The notes under the pieces: generated by a model | Seen by the model: the letters and a program-made list of their open reading frames with translations, nothing else | Told to the model about the DNA's origin: nothing | Database searches by the model: none | Position numbers and translations under genes: made by a program | Part shown: positions 1-7,663 of the stretch, one piece after another | How positions within the stretch are numbered: the first letter of the stretch is position 1 | How the letters are laid out: each line of letters starts with the position of its first letter | Assembly: GCA_900539755.1 (NCBI GenBank) | Contig: UQDC01000001.1 | Coordinates: forward strand, 256,748 to 320,747 | Length of the DNA: 64,000 bases | Direction: 5' to 3' | DNA from: an uncultured Alistipes sp. | GTDB taxonomy: Bacteria > Bacteroidota > Bacteroidia > Bacteroidales > Rikenellaceae

Positions 1-680
1 TGACCATGCGTTACATCGGTGGTGGTCACAAGAAGATGTACCGTATTGTTGACTTCAAACGTAATAAAGATTCCATGACCGCTACGGTCAAAACCATTGA
101 ATATGACCCGAACCGTTCAGCACGTATCGCCTTGTTGGTATATCCTGATGGCGAGAAGCGTTACATGCTTGCTCCGAATGGACTGAAAGTAGGTCAGGTT
201 GTATCGACAGGAGCAGGAGCTGCTCCGGAGGTTGGTAACACGCTGTTTTTGGCTGATATTCCGCTGGGAACCGTGGTACACAACATTGAACTCTACCCCG
301 GTCAGGGAGCCGCGATGGCTCGTAGTGCCGGTACCTACGCACAGCTTTTGGCTCGTGAAGGTAAATTCGCTATTATCAAACTTCCTTCGGGCGAGACCCG
401 TATGGTACTCGTTACTTGCCGTGCAACGATCGGTGCAGTATCGAATCCGGACCACAGTCTGGAGTCACACGGTAAGGCAGGTCGCAACCGTTGGTTGGGC
501 CGTCGTCCACGCAACCGTGGTGTAACGATGAACCCGGTAGATCACCCGATGGGTGGTGGTGAAGGACGTAGTTCAGGAGGACATCCTCGTTCACGTAAAG
601 GTCTTTTGGCTAAGGGCTACAAAACCCGGAACCCGAAGAAAACCACTTCTAAGTTCATTGTATCAGGAAGGAAAAAATAA
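1..680 (+). CDS. rplB: 50S ribosomal protein L2, 5' end missing
   Basis: Large-subunit protein of the peptidyl-transferase centre. The frame is open from the left edge, so the gene starts outside the window. The first readable residues (MRYIGGGHKK) match the family's internal RHIGGGHK motif near residue 53, so about 50 N-terminal residues are missing. The C-terminal half carries the conserved loop around MNPVDHPMGGGEG that reaches the active site, and a basic tail. The internal ATG at position 6 is not a real start. It heads a tightly packed S10-operon run, and rpsS starts 18 bases after its stop. Confidence 0.97.
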   Translation, partial: TMRYIGGGHKKMYRIVDFKRNKDSMTATVKTIEYDPNRSARIALLVYPDGEKRYMLAPNGLKVGQVVSTGAGAAPEVGNTLFLADIPLGTVVHNIELYPGQGAAMARSAGTYAQLLAREGKFAIIKLPSGETRMVLVTCRATIGAVSNPDHSLESHGKAGRNRWLGRRPRNRGVTMNPVDHPMGGGEGRSSGGHPRSRKGLLAKGYKTRNPKKTTSKFIVSGRKK

Positions 681-698
681 ATTTAAAATAGTAGCGTA

Positions 699-968
699 AT
701 GAGCCGTTCATTAAAAAAAGGACCATATATCGAACCCAAGTTGGAGGCGCGTGTAATCGCGCAGAACGAAGGGGGAAAGAAGAGCGTCATCAAGACGTGG
801 TCACGTGCGAGCATGATTTCGCCGGACTTCGTTGGTCAGACGATCGCCGTCCACAACGGGAATAAGTTTATCCCGGTCTATGTAACAGAGAACATGGTAG
901 GGCACAAGCTGGGTGAATTTGCCCCGACTCGTACCTTCCGTGGCCATTCAGGAAACAAGAAAAAATAG
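699..968 (+). CDS. rpsS: 30S ribosomal protein S19
   Basis: Small-subunit head protein that pairs with S13. The 89-residue length is normal for the family. The start MSRSLKKGPY and the C-terminal block GEFAPTRTFRGHSG are typical. It lies between rplB and rplV in the standard S10-operon order, with rplV beginning 9 bases after its stop, so translational coupling is likely. Nothing unusual is seen. Confidence 0.97.
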   Translation: MSRSLKKGPYIEPKLEARVIAQNEGGKKSVIKTWSRASMISPDFVGQTIAVHNGNKFIPVYVTENMVGHKLGEFAPTRTFRGHSGNKKK

Positions 969-977
969 TAGGTAAAG

Positions 978-1415
978 ATGGGTTCAAGAAAACACATAAT
1001 GGCCGAAAGGCTTAAAGCCGAGAAGAAACAGAAGGCCATCGCCGTGCTGAACGATTGTCCGACATCGCCACTGAAGATGCGCATCGTAGCAGACACGATT
1101 CGCGGCGTGGAGATCAATCGTGCTTTGGGCATGCTTCGTTTCAGCAAGAAGGCAGCCTCGATCAAATTGGAGAAGTTGCTTCGTTCAGCGATTGCGAACT
1201 GGGAGCAGAAGAACGAGGGACAGCGTCTCGAAGATAATAAACTTTGCGTAAGCGAGATTTATGTCAACAGCGGTACGATGCTCAAACGTATCCAGGCAGC
1301 TCCTCAGGGTCGTGCACACCGGATTCGCAAACGTTCGAACAGCGTAACGATCGTGGTGGACAAAATGGAAGTTAAAGAAGAAAAAAATATCAAAGCAGAT
1401 GGGACAGAAAGTTAA
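978..1415 (+). CDS. rplV: 50S ribosomal protein L22
   Basis: Exit-tunnel protein. The N-terminal region has the family motif SPLKMRIVADTIRG, and the long beta-hairpin region runs over roughly residues 80-110. I keep the ATG at 978 because related proteins also begin M-G-x-R-K before the conserved core; an in-frame ATG at 999 is possible. The 3' end overlaps the rpsC start by 17 bases, which implies coupled translation. The 145-residue length includes a charged tail (EVKEEKNIKADG). Confidence 0.96.
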   Translation: MGSRKHIMAERLKAEKKQKAIAVLNDCPTSPLKMRIVADTIRGVEINRALGMLRFSKKAASIKLEKLLRSAIANWEQKNEGQRLEDNKLCVSEIYVNSGTMLKRIQAAPQGRAHRIRKRSNSVTIVVDKMEVKEEKNIKADGTES

Positions 1416-2157
1416 TCCGATAGCAAACAGACTCGGTATCATACGTGGTTGGGATTCCAACTGGTATGGCGGAAAGGATTTTTCGAGCAAGCTGGTCGAG
1501 GATTCCAAGATTCGTAAGTACCTGGGTGCCCGTCTTGCAAAGGCCAGCATCTCGAAGGTCATCATCGAGCGTACACTGAAGCTGGTGACTGTCACCATCT
1601 CAACGGCACGTCCTGGTATCATTATCGGTAAAGGCGGCCAGGAGGTTGACAAGCTGAAAGAAGAGTTGCGTAAGCTGACCGGCAAGGAGGTACAGATCAA
1701 CATTTTCGAGGTTAAACGTCCTGAGTTGGATGCCGTAATCGTAGCCAACAACATTGCACGTCAGCTCGAAGGTCGTATTTCATACCGTCGTGCAGTTAAG
1801 ACCGCAATCGCATCGACGATGCGTATGGGTGCAGAGGGTATCAAGATCCAGATTTCAGGTCGTTTGGGCGGCGCCGAGATGGCCCGCAGCGAGACCTTCA
1901 AAGAGGGTCGTATTCCATTGCACACCTTCCGTGCAGATGTTGATTATGCACTTTGCGAAGCCTTGACGAAAGTAGGTATTCTGGGTATCAAGGTATGGAT
2001 CTGCAATGGCGAGGTTTACGCCAAACGTGATCTGTTCGAGATCGCAGGCGCAGCACCTTCACAGGGTGACCGTGGATTCCGCGGTGAGCGTAGCGAGCGT
2101 GGCGAACGTCGCGGACGTGGCGATCGTCGTGGCAGAGACAAAAAATCGAATAAGTAA
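1399..2157 (+). CDS. rpsC: 30S ribosomal protein S3
   Basis: Small-subunit protein at the mRNA entry site. The N-terminal type II KH domain contains the GxxG-type loop IIIGKGGQE (around residue 75), and the C-terminal domain contains SGRLGGAEMAR. The last 30 residues are an Arg/Gly-rich tail (RGERSERGERRGRGDRRG), a Bacteroidetes-like extension of the usual 210-230 residues. The start lies inside the end of rplV. Confidence 0.97.
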   Translation: MGQKVNPIANRLGIIRGWDSNWYGGKDFSSKLVEDSKIRKYLGARLAKASISKVIIERTLKLVTVTISTARPGIIIGKGGQEVDKLKEELRKLTGKEVQINIFEVKRPELDAVIVANNIARQLEGRISYRRAVKTAIASTMRMGAEGIKIQISGRLGGAEMARSETFKEGRIPLHTFRADVDYALCEALTKVGILGIKVWICNGEVYAKRDLFEIAGAAPSQGDRGFRGERSERGERRGRGDRRGRDKKSNK

Positions 2158-2180
2158 GGACTTCTTAAAGCGATACAACA

Positions 2181-2609
2181 ATGTTACAGCCAAAAAGAAC
2201 GAAATTCAGAAGAATGCAGAAGGGGCGCATGAAGGGCAATGCCCAGCGCGGAGCGCAGCTTGCGTTCGGATCCTTCGGCATCAAGGCTATGGAGTCCACC
2301 TGGATCACCGGCCGCCAGATTGAGGCCGCACGTCAGGCAATCGTGCGTTATATGAAACGTGAAGGTCAGCTTTGGATCCGGATCTTCCCGGACAAGCCGA
2401 TCACCAAGAAGCCCGCAGAGGTACGTATGGGTAAAGGTAAAGGTTCACCCGAAGGGTTCGTAGCCCCCGTTACTCCGGGCCGTATTCTGTTCGAAGCAGA
2501 GGGAGTGCCCCTGGCAGTAGCTCAAGAGGCGTTGCGTTTGGGTGCCCAGAAGCTTCCGATTACGACTAAGTTCATTGTGAGACGAGACTATACCGAAACA
2601 TCAATTTAG
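2181..2609 (+). CDS. rplP: 50S ribosomal protein L16
   Basis: Large-subunit protein near the A site and the base of the central protuberance. The 142-residue length is normal. Recognisable blocks are MLQPKRTKFR at the start, FPDKPITKKPAEVRMGKGKG in the middle and a C-terminal KLPITTKFI. It sits 23 bases after rpsC and 8 bases before rpmC, as expected in the S10 operon. Confidence 0.97.
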   Translation: MLQPKRTKFRRMQKGRMKGNAQRGAQLAFGSFGIKAMESTWITGRQIEAARQAIVRYMKREGQLWIRIFPDKPITKKPAEVRMGKGKGSPEGFVAPVTPGRILFEAEGVPLAVAQEALRLGAQKLPITTKFIVRRDYTETSI

Positions 2610-2617
2610 GAAAAGAC

Positions 2618-2815
2618 ATGAAAACATCAGAGATTAAAGAGCTTTCCGCAGCGGAATTGGCAGAGCGGATTGAGGCAGAGAAGGCAAACCTTCTTCGCAT
2701 GAAGATGAATCATGCCGTTTCACCGGTAGAGAATCCCACCCTGATCAAGAAGGCCCGCAGGGATATCGCTCGCATGCTGACGATTCTGGGCCAGAAAGAA
2801 ACCGTAAAAGCGTAA
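2618..2815 (+). CDS. rpmC: 50S ribosomal protein L29
   Basis: Small two-helix protein at the tunnel exit, part of the docking site for SRP and trigger factor. It has 65 residues and begins MKTSEIKELS. The conserved block NPTLIKKARRDIARMLTIL is in the second helix. It lies between rplP and rpsQ with gaps under 10 bases. Confidence 0.95.
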   Translation: MKTSEIKELSAAELAERIEAEKANLLRMKMNHAVSPVENPTLIKKARRDIARMLTILGQKETVKA

Positions 2816-2821
2816 TTACCC

Positions 2822-3076
2822 ATGGAAAGAAATCTGAGAAAAGAGAGAATCGGGGTGGTTGTCAGCAACAAGATGGACAAATCGATCACGGTTGCCATCA
2901 AGCGTAAGGAGAAACATCCGATCTACGGCAAGTTTGTGAACAAGACGAAGAAGTTTGTAGCACACGACGAGACCAACAGTTGTCAAGCAGGCGATACGGT
3001 TCGGATTGCTGAGACCCGTCCATTGAGCAAGACCAAACGTTGGAGATTAGTAGAAATTATTGAAAGAGCTAAGTAA
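2822..3076 (+). CDS. rpsQ: 30S ribosomal protein S17
   Basis: Primary 16S rRNA-binding protein with an OB fold. The 84-residue length and the blocks GVVVSNKMDKSITVAI and ETRPLSKTKRWRLVEI identify the family. It follows rpmC by 6 bases and precedes rplN by 3, so co-translation in the same operon is expected. Confidence 0.96.
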   Translation: MERNLRKERIGVVVSNKMDKSITVAIKRKEKHPIYGKFVNKTKKFVAHDETNSCQAGDTVRIAETRPLSKTKRWRLVEIIERAK

Positions 3077-3079
3077 GCC

Positions 3080-3445
3080 ATGATACAACAAGAAAGCAGA
3101 CTGTCAGTAGCCGATAACAGCGGGGCCAAAGAGGTTCTCTGTATCCGCGTACTGGGTGGCACGGGCAAGCGCTATGCCACCATCGGCGATAAAATTGTGG
3201 TGACTGTCAAAAGTGCCACACCTTCTGGAGATATCAAGAAGGGTACTGTATCCAAGGCCGTTGTAGTGCGCACCTCGAAAGAGATTCGTCGTGCAAACGG
3301 TTCCTATATTCGATTCGACGACAATGCTGTCGTACTGCTCAACAACCAGGGTGAGATGCGTGGCACACGTATTTTCGGGCCGGTAGCTCGTGAGTTGCGT
3401 GACTCGTACATGAAGATCATTTCATTGGCGCCCGAAGTATTGTAA
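3080..3445 (+). CDS. rplN: 50S ribosomal protein L14
   Basis: Large-subunit interface protein and usual first gene of the spc part. The 121-residue length is standard. MIQQESRLSVADNSGAKE at the N-terminus and FDDNAVVLLNNQGEMRGTRI toward the C-terminus are highly conserved. No spc promoter is evident in the 3-base gap from rpsQ, so the S10 and spc sets appear to be read as one transcript. Confidence 0.97.
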   Translation: MIQQESRLSVADNSGAKEVLCIRVLGGTGKRYATIGDKIVVTVKSATPSGDIKKGTVSKAVVVRTSKEIRRANGSYIRFDDNAVVLLNNQGEMRGTRIFGPVARELRDSYMKIISLAPEVL

Positions 3446-3463
3446 TCTTTAAAAGGTTAAAAG

Positions 3464-3787
3464 ATGTCAGTAAAATTGCATATCAAGAAGGGGGACACGG
3501 TAATCGTGAACGCCGGTGACAACAAGGGCCAGACAGGAAAAGTTCTTCGTGTATTGGTTGAGAAGGAGCGGGCGATCGTCGAGGGCGTGAATTTGGTGTC
3601 AAAACACACCAAGCCAAACGCTAAGAATCCCCAGGGTGGTATTGTGAAGCAAGAGGCTTCGATCCACATCTCGAACCTGCAGCCGGTAGACTCAAAGAGT
3701 GGCAAAGCGACTCGAGTAGGTCGTAAGGCGGGTGCAGACGGCAAATTAGTACGTTACTCAAAAAAGTCAGGGGAGGAGATTAAATAA
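3464..3787 (+). CDS. rplX: 50S ribosomal protein L24
   Basis: Assembly initiator with an N-terminal KOW motif (KGDTVIVNAGDNKGQTGKVL, residues about 9-28). The 107-residue length is normal. Its stop and the rplE start share one base (TAATG), a classic arrangement for translational coupling. Confidence 0.96.
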   Translation: MSVKLHIKKGDTVIVNAGDNKGQTGKVLRVLVEKERAIVEGVNLVSKHTKPNAKNPQGGIVKQEASIHISNLQPVDSKSGKATRVGRKAGADGKLVRYSKKSGEEIK

Positions 3788-4347
3788 TGGTATACGTTCC
3801 TACGCTTAAGAAAATGTACAAGGAGCAGATCGTACCTGCCCTTGTCAAGGAGTTCAACTACACTAGCGTGATGCAGGTTCCGGTCCTCGAGAAGATTGTT
3901 ATCAACCAGGGTTTGGGTCAGGCCATTGGCGACAAGAAGATTCTGGAGACAGCGATTGAGGAGTTGACCAAGATCACCGGTCAGCGTGCAGTAGCTACCC
4001 GTTCGAAGAAGGATATTTCGAACTTTAAGCTTCGTAAAGGGATGCCGATCGGAGCTCGTGTAACGTTGCGTCACAACAAGATGTATGAGTTCTTGGAGAG
4101 GTTGGTAGCGGTAGCCTTGCCACGTATCCGTGACTTCAAAGGTATCAACGACAAGTTTGACGGTCGCGGTAACTATACGCTGGGTGTTGCAGAGCAGATC
4201 ATCTTCCCGGAGATCGACATTGACAAGATCTCAAAGATTTTGGGTATGGAGATCACCTTTGTAACGACCGCGAACACTGACGAAGAGGCGTATGCACTTC
4301 TGAAGCAGTTCGGATTACCGTTTAAAAACGCAAAAAAGAACGCATAA
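3787..4347 (+). CDS. rplE: 50S ribosomal protein L5
   Basis: Central-protuberance protein that contacts 5S rRNA and the P-site tRNA. At 186 residues it matches the family. Conserved blocks include KIVINQGLGQA, GQRAVATRSKKDISNFKLR and GNYTLGVAEQIIFPEID. It starts within the rplX stop codon and ends 3 bases before rpsN. Confidence 0.97.
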   Translation: MVYVPTLKKMYKEQIVPALVKEFNYTSVMQVPVLEKIVINQGLGQAIGDKKILETAIEELTKITGQRAVATRSKKDISNFKLRKGMPIGARVTLRHNKMYEFLERLVAVALPRIRDFKGINDKFDGRGNYTLGVAEQIIFPEIDIDKISKILGMEITFVTTANTDEEAYALLKQFGLPFKNAKKNA

Positions 4348-4350
4348 GAT

Positions 4351-4620
4351 ATGGCAAAAGAATCAATGAAGGCTCGTGAGGTTAAACGCCTCAAATTGGT
4401 TGAGCGTTATGCTGCCAAACGAGCTGCTCTGAAAGAGGCCGGAGACTACGAGGGATTGGCAAAATTGCCACGCAACTCGAACCCGATCCGTCTGCACAAT
4501 CGTTGCAAACTGACGGGCCGTCCTAAGGGCTATATGCGCCAGTTCGGCATCAGCCGTATTCAGTTCCGTGAGATGGCATCAAAAGGACTGATCCCTGGTG
4601 TTAAGAAAGCTAGCTGGTAG
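4351..4620 (+). CDS. rpsN: 30S ribosomal protein S14, zinc-free form
   Basis: Small-subunit head protein of 89 residues. It has the C-terminal block RPKGYMRQFGISRIQFREMA but only one cysteine, so it lacks the CxxC pairs of the short zinc-ribbon type and is the longer C-minus form. Unusually, the next gene of the operon (rpsH) begins 444 bases later instead of within a few tens of bases. Confidence 0.96.
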   Translation: MAKESMKAREVKRLKLVERYAAKRAALKEAGDYEGLAKLPRNSNPIRLHNRCKLTGRPKGYMRQFGISRIQFREMASKGLIPGVKKASW

Positions 4621-4869
4621 GCGGACGACGGTTTCGGAAAACCGAGAGTACAAGATCCGACAGATTTGTCTGAGCGTTTGTTCCTGGACGAATCAATAAA
4701 AATAGAGCTGAAGCGGCGGATGGCTGACGAGTCATCCGACCTGCTTTGGACAAGAAGAGGGATCGGACCTTTTGAATCAAGACTCATTTTTGAGAGCCAT
4801 TTCGACGGATGTCGGATGGTGTGATCAGAGTGATAAAATTTAGAGGGTCAACTCTTTCTCCGAAAGCGA

Positions 4870-4900
4870 TTTGACGGAAAGAAAAATTTTCGTAACTTCA
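4870..4900 (+). promoter_or_regulatory. candidate internal promoter upstream of rpsH
   Basis: TTTG at 4870-4873 is followed after exactly 19 bases by TAACTTCA at 4893-4900. This resembles the Bacteroidetes -33/-7 pair (TTTG, TAnnTTTG) with two mismatches in the -7 element. The predicted start near 4907 falls directly before the first long helix of the leader at 4909. The match is moderate, so this is an inference. Confidence 0.4.
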
Positions 4901-4908
4901 CCGCCTGA

Positions 4909-5040
4909 TTTTTACGGACTGCCGCGGAGGGGGTGACCCCTGCCGCGTTGTTCCGTGAAAATTGTTTGGGTTTATAGCCCAAGCGCAAAGCGATAATCCC
5001 GAAGGCCGGGTAGTTTGTGTGTAACAGACTGAAGGCCAGT
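4909..5040 (+). promoter_or_regulatory. structured rpsH leader, candidate r-protein autoregulatory element
   Basis: Hand-folding gives a row of stems. A 10-bp helix pairs 4909-4918 with 4952-4961 and encloses a second helix (4923-4932 with 4937-4947, one bulged G) capped by a GUGA GNRA tetraloop at 4933-4936. Next come a hairpin at 4966-4982 (TTGGG/CCCAA), a hairpin at 4998-5010 (CCCG/CGGG, loop AAGGC), a 7-bp hairpin at 5012-5030, and an alternative hairpin at 5028-5040 (ACTG/CAGT, again loop AAGGC) that shares bases 5028-5030 with the previous one. S8 regulates the spc operon in Escherichia coli by binding its mRNA. Whether S8 binds here is inference. Confidence 0.55.
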
Positions 5041-5064
5041 ATTAACTAATATTATTTTATTACA

Positions 5065-5463
5065 ATGACTGATCCAATTGCGGATTTCCTGACGCGAGTT
5101 AGGAACGCGGTGAAAGCCAACCACAAGGTGGTTGAAGCTCCCGCATCAAAAATGAAGCTCGAGATCACCCGTGTACTCTACGAGCAGGGCTACATTTTGG
5201 CCTACAAGGAGGACAAGGATGAGAAGGGCAAACCGATCATCAAGATCGCGTTGAAGTACCATGCAGAGACCAAGAGCAATGCCATCAAGAGTCTGAAACG
5301 TGTAAGCCGTCCGGGTTTGCGTCGTTACAGCAGTGCAGCCGATATGCCGCGCGTATTGAATGGTTTGGGAATTGCAGTGGTATCTACCTCTAAAGGCATC
5401 ATGACCGATAAGAAAGCCCGTCAGGAGAATGTAGGCGGCGAGGTACTGTGCTATGTTTATTAA
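5065..5463 (+). CDS. rpsH: 30S ribosomal protein S8
   Basis: Primary binder of 16S rRNA helix 21 and the spc-operon repressor in E. coli. The 132-residue length, the start MTDPIADFLTRVRNA and the C-terminal STSKGIMTDKKARQENVGGE are typical. It is the first gene after the long structured gap, the natural position for an S8-controlled leader. Confidence 0.97.
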   Translation: MTDPIADFLTRVRNAVKANHKVVEAPASKMKLEITRVLYEQGYILAYKEDKDEKGKPIIKIALKYHAETKSNAIKSLKRVSRPGLRRYSSAADMPRVLNGLGIAVVSTSKGIMTDKKARQENVGGEVLCYVY

Positions 5464-5485
5464 TCTTAAGTAAGACAAGAATATC

Positions 5486-6043
5486 ATGTCAAGAATTGGA
5501 AAATTACCTGTAAACCTGCCCGCAGGAGTAACCGTAACGGTTGGTCCCGATAACGTGGTAAGTGTGAAAGGCCCTCTTGGAACACTGAGTCAGAAGGTTG
5601 ATTCAGACATTAAGGTTACCGTGGAGGGAAATGAGGTTCATGTGACTCGTCCGACCGACCAGCCTCGTCACCGTTCGATGCACGGTTTGTATCGTGCGTT
5701 GATCCACAACATGGTTGTAGGAGTATCAGAGGGCTACCAGATCCAACAAGAGTTGGTAGGTGTAGGTTACAAAGCGGAGATGCAGGGGAATGTACTTCAG
5801 ATGAGTCTGGGATATTCTCATGACATCTATTTTGAGATGCCTAAGGAGATTACCGCTACGGCAGTTACCGAGAAGAAGGGTAACCCGATCGTTACCTTGA
5901 AGAGTATCGACAAACAGTTGATTGGTCAGGTAGCTGCTAAGTTGCGTTCGCTTCGTAAGCCTGAGCCATACAAAGGTAAAGGTATTAAGTTTGTTGGAGA
6001 GCAGCTTCGTCGTAAAGCTGGTAAATCTGCTAATGCAAAATAG
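5486..6043 (+). CDS. rplF: 50S ribosomal protein L6
   Basis: Protein near the factor-binding site, with two repeated domains of about 80 residues. It starts MSRIGKLPVNLPAGV and has the conserved C-terminal signature PEPYKGKGIKF (about residues 155-165). At 185 residues it is slightly longer than the usual 177-180 owing to a basic tail. It lies between rpsH and rplR with short gaps. Confidence 0.97.
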   Translation: MSRIGKLPVNLPAGVTVTVGPDNVVSVKGPLGTLSQKVDSDIKVTVEGNEVHVTRPTDQPRHRSMHGLYRALIHNMVVGVSEGYQIQQELVGVGYKAEMQGNVLQMSLGYSHDIYFEMPKEITATAVTEKKGNPIVTLKSIDKQLIGQVAAKLRSLRKPEPYKGKGIKFVGEQLRRKAGKSANAK

Positions 6044-6058
6044 TAAAATTGTAGAGTT

Positions 6059-6421
6059 ATGTCATTGACCAAGATAGAGAGAAGAGAGAGGATCAAGATG
6101 CGTATCCGCAAGATCGTCAGCGGCACATCAGAGCGTCCTCGCATGTCTGTGTTCAGAAGTAACAAGCAGATTTATGTTCAGTTGATCGACGATCAGAATG
6201 GTGTAACGCTGGCATCGGCCTCATCTTTGGACAAAGAGGTTGTAGAGCAGGCTGCAGGCTTGAACAAGTCACAAGTAGCGGCTTTGGTCGGCAAGTTGGC
6301 CGCAGCGCGTGGATTAGCAAAGGGAATCAGTGCAGTATCATTTGACCGCAACGGTTACCTTTACCACGGAAGAGTGAAAATGTTGGCGGACGCAGCCCGT
6401 GAAGGCGGACTTAAATTCTAA
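6059..6421 (+). CDS. rplR: 50S ribosomal protein L18
   Basis: 5S rRNA-binding protein of the central protuberance. The 120-residue length fits. Conserved features are RPRMSVFRSNKQIYVQLID and the C-terminal FDRNGYLYHGRVKMLADAAREGGL. It is followed 5 bases later by rpsE. Confidence 0.96.
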   Translation: MSLTKIERRERIKMRIRKIVSGTSERPRMSVFRSNKQIYVQLIDDQNGVTLASASSLDKEVVEQAAGLNKSQVAALVGKLAAARGLAKGISAVSFDRNGYLYHGRVKMLADAAREGGLKF

Positions 6422-6426
6422 GAGAT

Positions 6427-6945
6427 ATGTCAAATACGAACATAAAGAAAGTAAGAACGAGCGATCTGGAGCTCAAGGATCGTTTGGTAAGCATCCAGCG
6501 CGTAACGAAGGTAACCAAGGGTGGTCGTACCTTTTCGTTCTCGGCTATCGTTGTAGTAGGCAACGAGAACGGTGTGGTAGGCTATGGTTTGGGTAAAGCC
6601 AGCGAAGTTACCGCAGCCATTGCAAAGGGAGTTGAAGATGCTAAGAAGAATTTGGTAAAGATACCGGTGCTTCACGGTACGATTCCCCACAAACAGGAGG
6701 CACGTTACAGCGGGTCATTGGTAATGATTCGTCCGGCTGCTCCTGGTACAGGAGTAATTGCGGGAGGTGCTATGCGTGCCGTATTGGAGAGCGTTGGCAT
6801 CCGCAACGTGTTGGCCAAGAGCAAGGGCTCATCGAACCCTCACAACCTGGTAAAAGCTACCATTGCAGCGCTGTTGGAGTTGCGTGATGCACACAGTGTA
6901 GCTCAGGTACGTGGTGTCTCTTTGGATACAGTTTTTAACGGATAA
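6427..6945 (+). CDS. rpsE: 30S ribosomal protein S5
   Basis: Body-domain protein involved in decoding accuracy. The N-terminal dsRBD-like half has VTKGGRTFSFSAIVVVG and GYGLGKASEV. The C-terminal half has PGTGVIAGGAMRAVLE and SSNPHNLVKAT. The 172-residue length is normal. Confidence 0.97.
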   Translation: MSNTNIKKVRTSDLELKDRLVSIQRVTKVTKGGRTFSFSAIVVVGNENGVVGYGLGKASEVTAAIAKGVEDAKKNLVKIPVLHGTIPHKQEARYSGSLVMIRPAAPGTGVIAGGAMRAVLESVGIRNVLAKSKGSSNPHNLVKATIAALLELRDAHSVAQVRGVSLDTVFNG

Positions 6946-6957
6946 TAGCGACGAGAA

Positions 6958-7140
6958 ATGGCTAAATTGAAAATTACCCAGATCAAGAGCCGCATCGGAG
7001 CGAGTGCCCAGCAGAAGAAGAATTTGGATGCACTGGGACTTCGCAAGATGAATGCTACCGTAGAGCATGAAGCATCTGCGATCATTCTCGGAATGGTAGA
7101 GAAGGTGAAACACCTGGTAAAGGTGGAGGAGGTAAAATAG
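6958..7140 (+). CDS. rpmD: 50S ribosomal protein L30
   Basis: Small large-subunit protein of 60 residues with the family pattern KITQIKSRIG followed by LDALGLRKMNATVEH. It sits 12 bases after rpsE. The following 67-base spacer holds only a short CCC/GGG stem with a GCGA loop (7165-7174). Confidence 0.95.
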   Translation: MAKLKITQIKSRIGASAQQKKNLDALGLRKMNATVEHEASAIILGMVEKVKHLVKVEEVK

Positions 7141-7207
7141 TATCCACTGAAGGATCTATTTTGTCCCGCGAGGGGCGCTATTGAGAAACAATAAAAAAGA
7201 AAGCATA

Positions 7208-7654
7208 ATGAATCTCAGTAATTTAAAACCTGCAGAAGGGTCGACCAAAAACGAGAAACGTATCGGTCGTGGTCAGGGATCTGGCCGTGGCGGTACGTCT
7301 ACACGTGGTCACAAAGGAGCGAAATCGCGTTCAGGTTACTCTTCAAAAATTGGTTTCGAAGGTGGTCAGATGCCGCTTCAGAGACGTTTGCCGAAGTATG
7401 GCTTCACCAATTTGAAACGTGTTGAGTACAAGGGTATCAATGTAGGAGTTCTTGAGGAGATGGCCAAGAGCGCATCTTTGAAGAGCATCACTGTAGATAC
7501 ACTGATCGAGGCTGGTTTCGTTAACAAGAACGATCGTGTTAAGATTCTCGGCAGCGGCACGTTGAGTGTAGCTTTGGAGGTAACGGCTCACGCCTTCTCG
7601 AAGACGGCTGTAGCAGCCATCGAGGCACAGGGAGGCAAGGTGACCAAACTTTAA
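7208..7654 (+). CDS. rplO: 50S ribosomal protein L15
   Basis: Early-assembly protein that threads into 23S rRNA. I start it at the ATG at 7208 (MNLSNLKPAEGSTKNEKRIG), where the family begins. An in-frame TTG at 7181 would add nine unconserved residues. The Gly/Arg-rich N-terminal extension (GRGQGSGRGGTSTRGHKG) and the C-terminal ECT-like repeats fit. The length is 148 residues. Confidence 0.96.
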   Translation: MNLSNLKPAEGSTKNEKRIGRGQGSGRGGTSTRGHKGAKSRSGYSSKIGFEGGQMPLQRRLPKYGFTNLKRVEYKGINVGVLEEMAKSASLKSITVDTLIEAGFVNKNDRVKILGSGTLSVALEVTAHAFSKTAVAAIEAQGGKVTKL

Positions 7655-7663
7655 TTTTCAGCG

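Larger units (their letters stand above)
4621..5064 (+). other. 444-base non-coding insert between rpsN and rpsH
   Basis: No plausible gene is seen here, although spc-operon genes are otherwise almost contiguous. The first part holds two isolated hairpins (4629-4644, stem CGGTTT/AAACCG; 4717-4738, stem CGGATG/CATCCG), neither followed by a T-run, so neither looks like a terminator. The second part holds a candidate internal promoter and a densely folded leader, listed separately. Confidence 0.75.

Noticed and set aside
7141..7207. GNRA hairpin leader before rplO
   Set aside because: Only a 3-4 bp stem in a 67-base spacer; too weak to claim.
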